NCBI GenBank assembly: GCA_944326945.1
Contig: CALVFY010000011.1
Span: 1-64,000 of the forward strand
DNA length: 64,000 nucleotides
Direction of reading: 5' to 3'
Source of the DNA: an uncultured Rikenellaceae bacterium
GTDB taxonomy: Bacteria > Bacteroidota > Bacteroidia > Bacteroidales > Rikenellaceae
The position numbers were made by a program, and so were the translations under genes. Below are positions 62,865-64,000 of the stretch, piece by piece (within the stretch, counting starts at the first letter, position 1; every line of letters begins with the position of its first letter). The notes beneath the pieces are model-generated. The model had not been told where the DNA came from and did no database searches. It saw nothing but the letters and a program-made list of their open reading frames with translations.

Positions 62865-64000
62865 TTATTTCTTAATGGCATGATCCAGTCCTACGTCGAT
62901 TCCGTTCCATGCCTTGAGAGAGGTCCATTGGGCCGATGGTGCACTCCAGAATTCGTCGGAGGAGGGAAGTCCCAGGGCGATGAATCCCGCACAGCAGAGG
63001 TAAAGACTGCCGGTAGAGATATAGGGCTCGCCCATGTTGGGTTGGTGGCCGGCAAATCCGACGCGTAACCAGCCGTTTTCGTTGAATGTGCCGGTGGCGT
63101 TGATCTGACGGGAGATTACAGCGGTTATTCCACTGCGTACCTGAGCAGGAGTGATCTTTTTTGGAAGCATGTGTCGATAGGAGGCATCGGACAGGGCTTG
63201 GAATGCCCCGAAACGATAGGCCAGCGAACGTCCTACGACAGGATAGGTCCCTTCGGGAGAGATGAATCTCTCTTGTTGGGCTGCATAACGGGTATAACGA
63301 GCGTGTTGTACTTTTGTCAATGAATCAAGAGGTACGGATCCATATTGGTCGGCGGTTTTCAGCACCTGCATCATCATGGGTTGGATAACGAAACTGTTGT
63401 AGTAGTCCATGTGGAAATCCTTGCCGTCGCCGTACCATCCGTCGCCTTTATACCATTGCTGGTGACGATCCAGGGCATATTGGATGCGGGAGTAATCCCA
63501 TTCGTTTCCAAACTCTTTGAGTGCACACTCCACCATGGCCGCGAAGAACAGCCAGTTGGATTCCGAGGGTTTTATCACGCGTGACGATTTCAACTCATTG
63601 AGCAGTCGTTTCTGGGTAGTTGCATCGAGCCGGTCCCATAGCTGATGAGGCGCACGCAGCAGGGCATGGGCCAGGAAGGCGGCATCTACCAACGGTTGGC
63701 GTCCTTCGTTGAAATTGAGGTAGTCGGGCGAGGAGGGATCCACTCCGTGGGTGATGGACTCTACGGCCCAGTCGATATATTGCGCGCGGAGACGACCTTC
63801 CGGGGTCTGGTCCGGGCCCAGTTCGAGCCAGGGAGAGATACCCACCAAGACTCGCCCCAGAGCTTCCAGATAGGTCACCTTATAACGCGAAGAGAGATCG
63901 CGTGCATTGGATTCCACCGGCATGTTTTTCTTGAGTGTTTCCTTGCTCATGTTGCTCAACAGGGGACGTGCCACACGATTCAGTGCACTGAGCCAGATGG
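62865..64000 (-). CDS. DUF2264-family protein, 5' end beyond the window
   Basis: The frame is open to the window edge, so the N terminus is missing. The visible 378 residues match DUF2264 (PF10022): 'LGRVLVGISPWLELGPDQTPEGRLRAQYIDWAVESI', 'SNWLFFAAMVECALKEFG', 'WYKGDGWYGDGKDFHMDYYNSFVIQPMMMQVL' and 'GRSLAYRFGAFQALSDA'. The fold is probably an alpha/alpha toroid like glycoside hydrolase/lyase enzymes, and members are common in PULs. The reaction is not established. The GTG at 63974 is internal, not a start. It precedes susC by 35 bp, in the same direction. Confidence 0.85.
   Translation of the reverse strand, partial: IWLSALNRVARPLLSNMSKETLKKNMPVESNARDLSSRYKVTYLEALGRVLVGISPWLELGPDQTPEGRLRAQYIDWAVESITHGVDPSSPDYLNFNEGRQPLVDAAFLAHALLRAPHQLWDRLDATTQKRLLNELKSSRVIKPSESNWLFFAAMVECALKEFGNEWDYSRIQYALDRHQQWYKGDGWYGDGKDFHMDYYNSFVIQPMMMQVLKTADQYGSVPLDSLTKVQHARYTRYAAQQERFISPEGTYPVVGRSLAYRFGAFQALSDASYRHMLPKKITPAQVRSGITAVISRQINATGTFNENGWLRVGFAGHQPNMGEPYISTGSLYLCCAGFIALGLPSSDEFWSAPSAQWTSLKAWNGIDVGLDHAIKK

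Noticed and set aside
1..64000. CRISPR arrays, insertion sequences, rRNA genes
   Set aside because: No regular repeat-spacer pattern, no transposase or terminal inverted repeats, and no rRNA sequence were seen.

Overview
The window is from a member of the Bacteroidota, most likely order Bacteroidales (gut type). The signs are SusC/SusD genes, a hybrid two-component system with reg_prop propellers, a BtuG-type cobalamin lipoprotein, the DUF4271-hemD-rnpA-yidD neighbourhood, many TonB-dependent receptors and lipoproteins, and repeated -7 promoter boxes of the form TAnnTTTG. Base composition is moderately GC-rich up to about 49.9 kb. A Rikenellaceae/Alistipes-like host is possible, but I cannot fix the genus.

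0-11 kb: a lone lipoprotein, then a minus-strand vitamin B12 acquisition operon headed by a cobalamin riboswitch (8464-8655). It encodes an Ig/PKD-repeat lipoprotein, a BtuG-like propeller lipoprotein, a BtuB-like TonB receptor, and then a TPR/HTH membrane regulator. Next come an esterase gene broken by one in-frame TAG, and an orphan tail-collar gene divergent from a LexA/CI-type self-cleaving repressor with two palindromic operator-like sites.

11-30 kb: a nucleoside-type MFS permease, an Oar-like TonB receptor, a Tat-exported Gfo/Idh/MocA oxidoreductase with a small membrane protein and a divergent ApbE, and a surface-polysaccharide cluster (trxB, LuxE-like, FrhB-like, pyruvyl transferase-like, GT2, and a convergent GT2). 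An M23/LysM lipoprotein and folC-lnt follow.

30-50 kb: core genome. A long plus-strand run carries LysE, cmk, ispH, a small membrane protein, an S41 protease, a histidine kinase, DUF4271, hemD, rnpA and yidD. A minus-strand run carries a LolC/E-like permease, ubiE/menG, a LEA-type lipoprotein and a SPOR protein. Then come an SDR, a YugP-type protease, dnaG, uvrB-gtrA, tatD-dprA and tRNA-Cys.

50-64 kb: a polysaccharide utilisation region that begins just after tRNA-Cys and its hairpin. A more AT-rich part holds GH3, a sensor/regulator of HTCS type split into two reading frames, and a fimbrillin-like lipoprotein. It abuts, tail to tail, a damaged susD, then a multiply broken susC and a DUF2264 gene running off the window. 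Coding damage is concentrated here: at least one nonsense codon and five frame disruptions in about 10 kb, against a single lesion in the first 50 kb. The likely reading is a decaying or recombined PUL, with sequencing error the main alternative.
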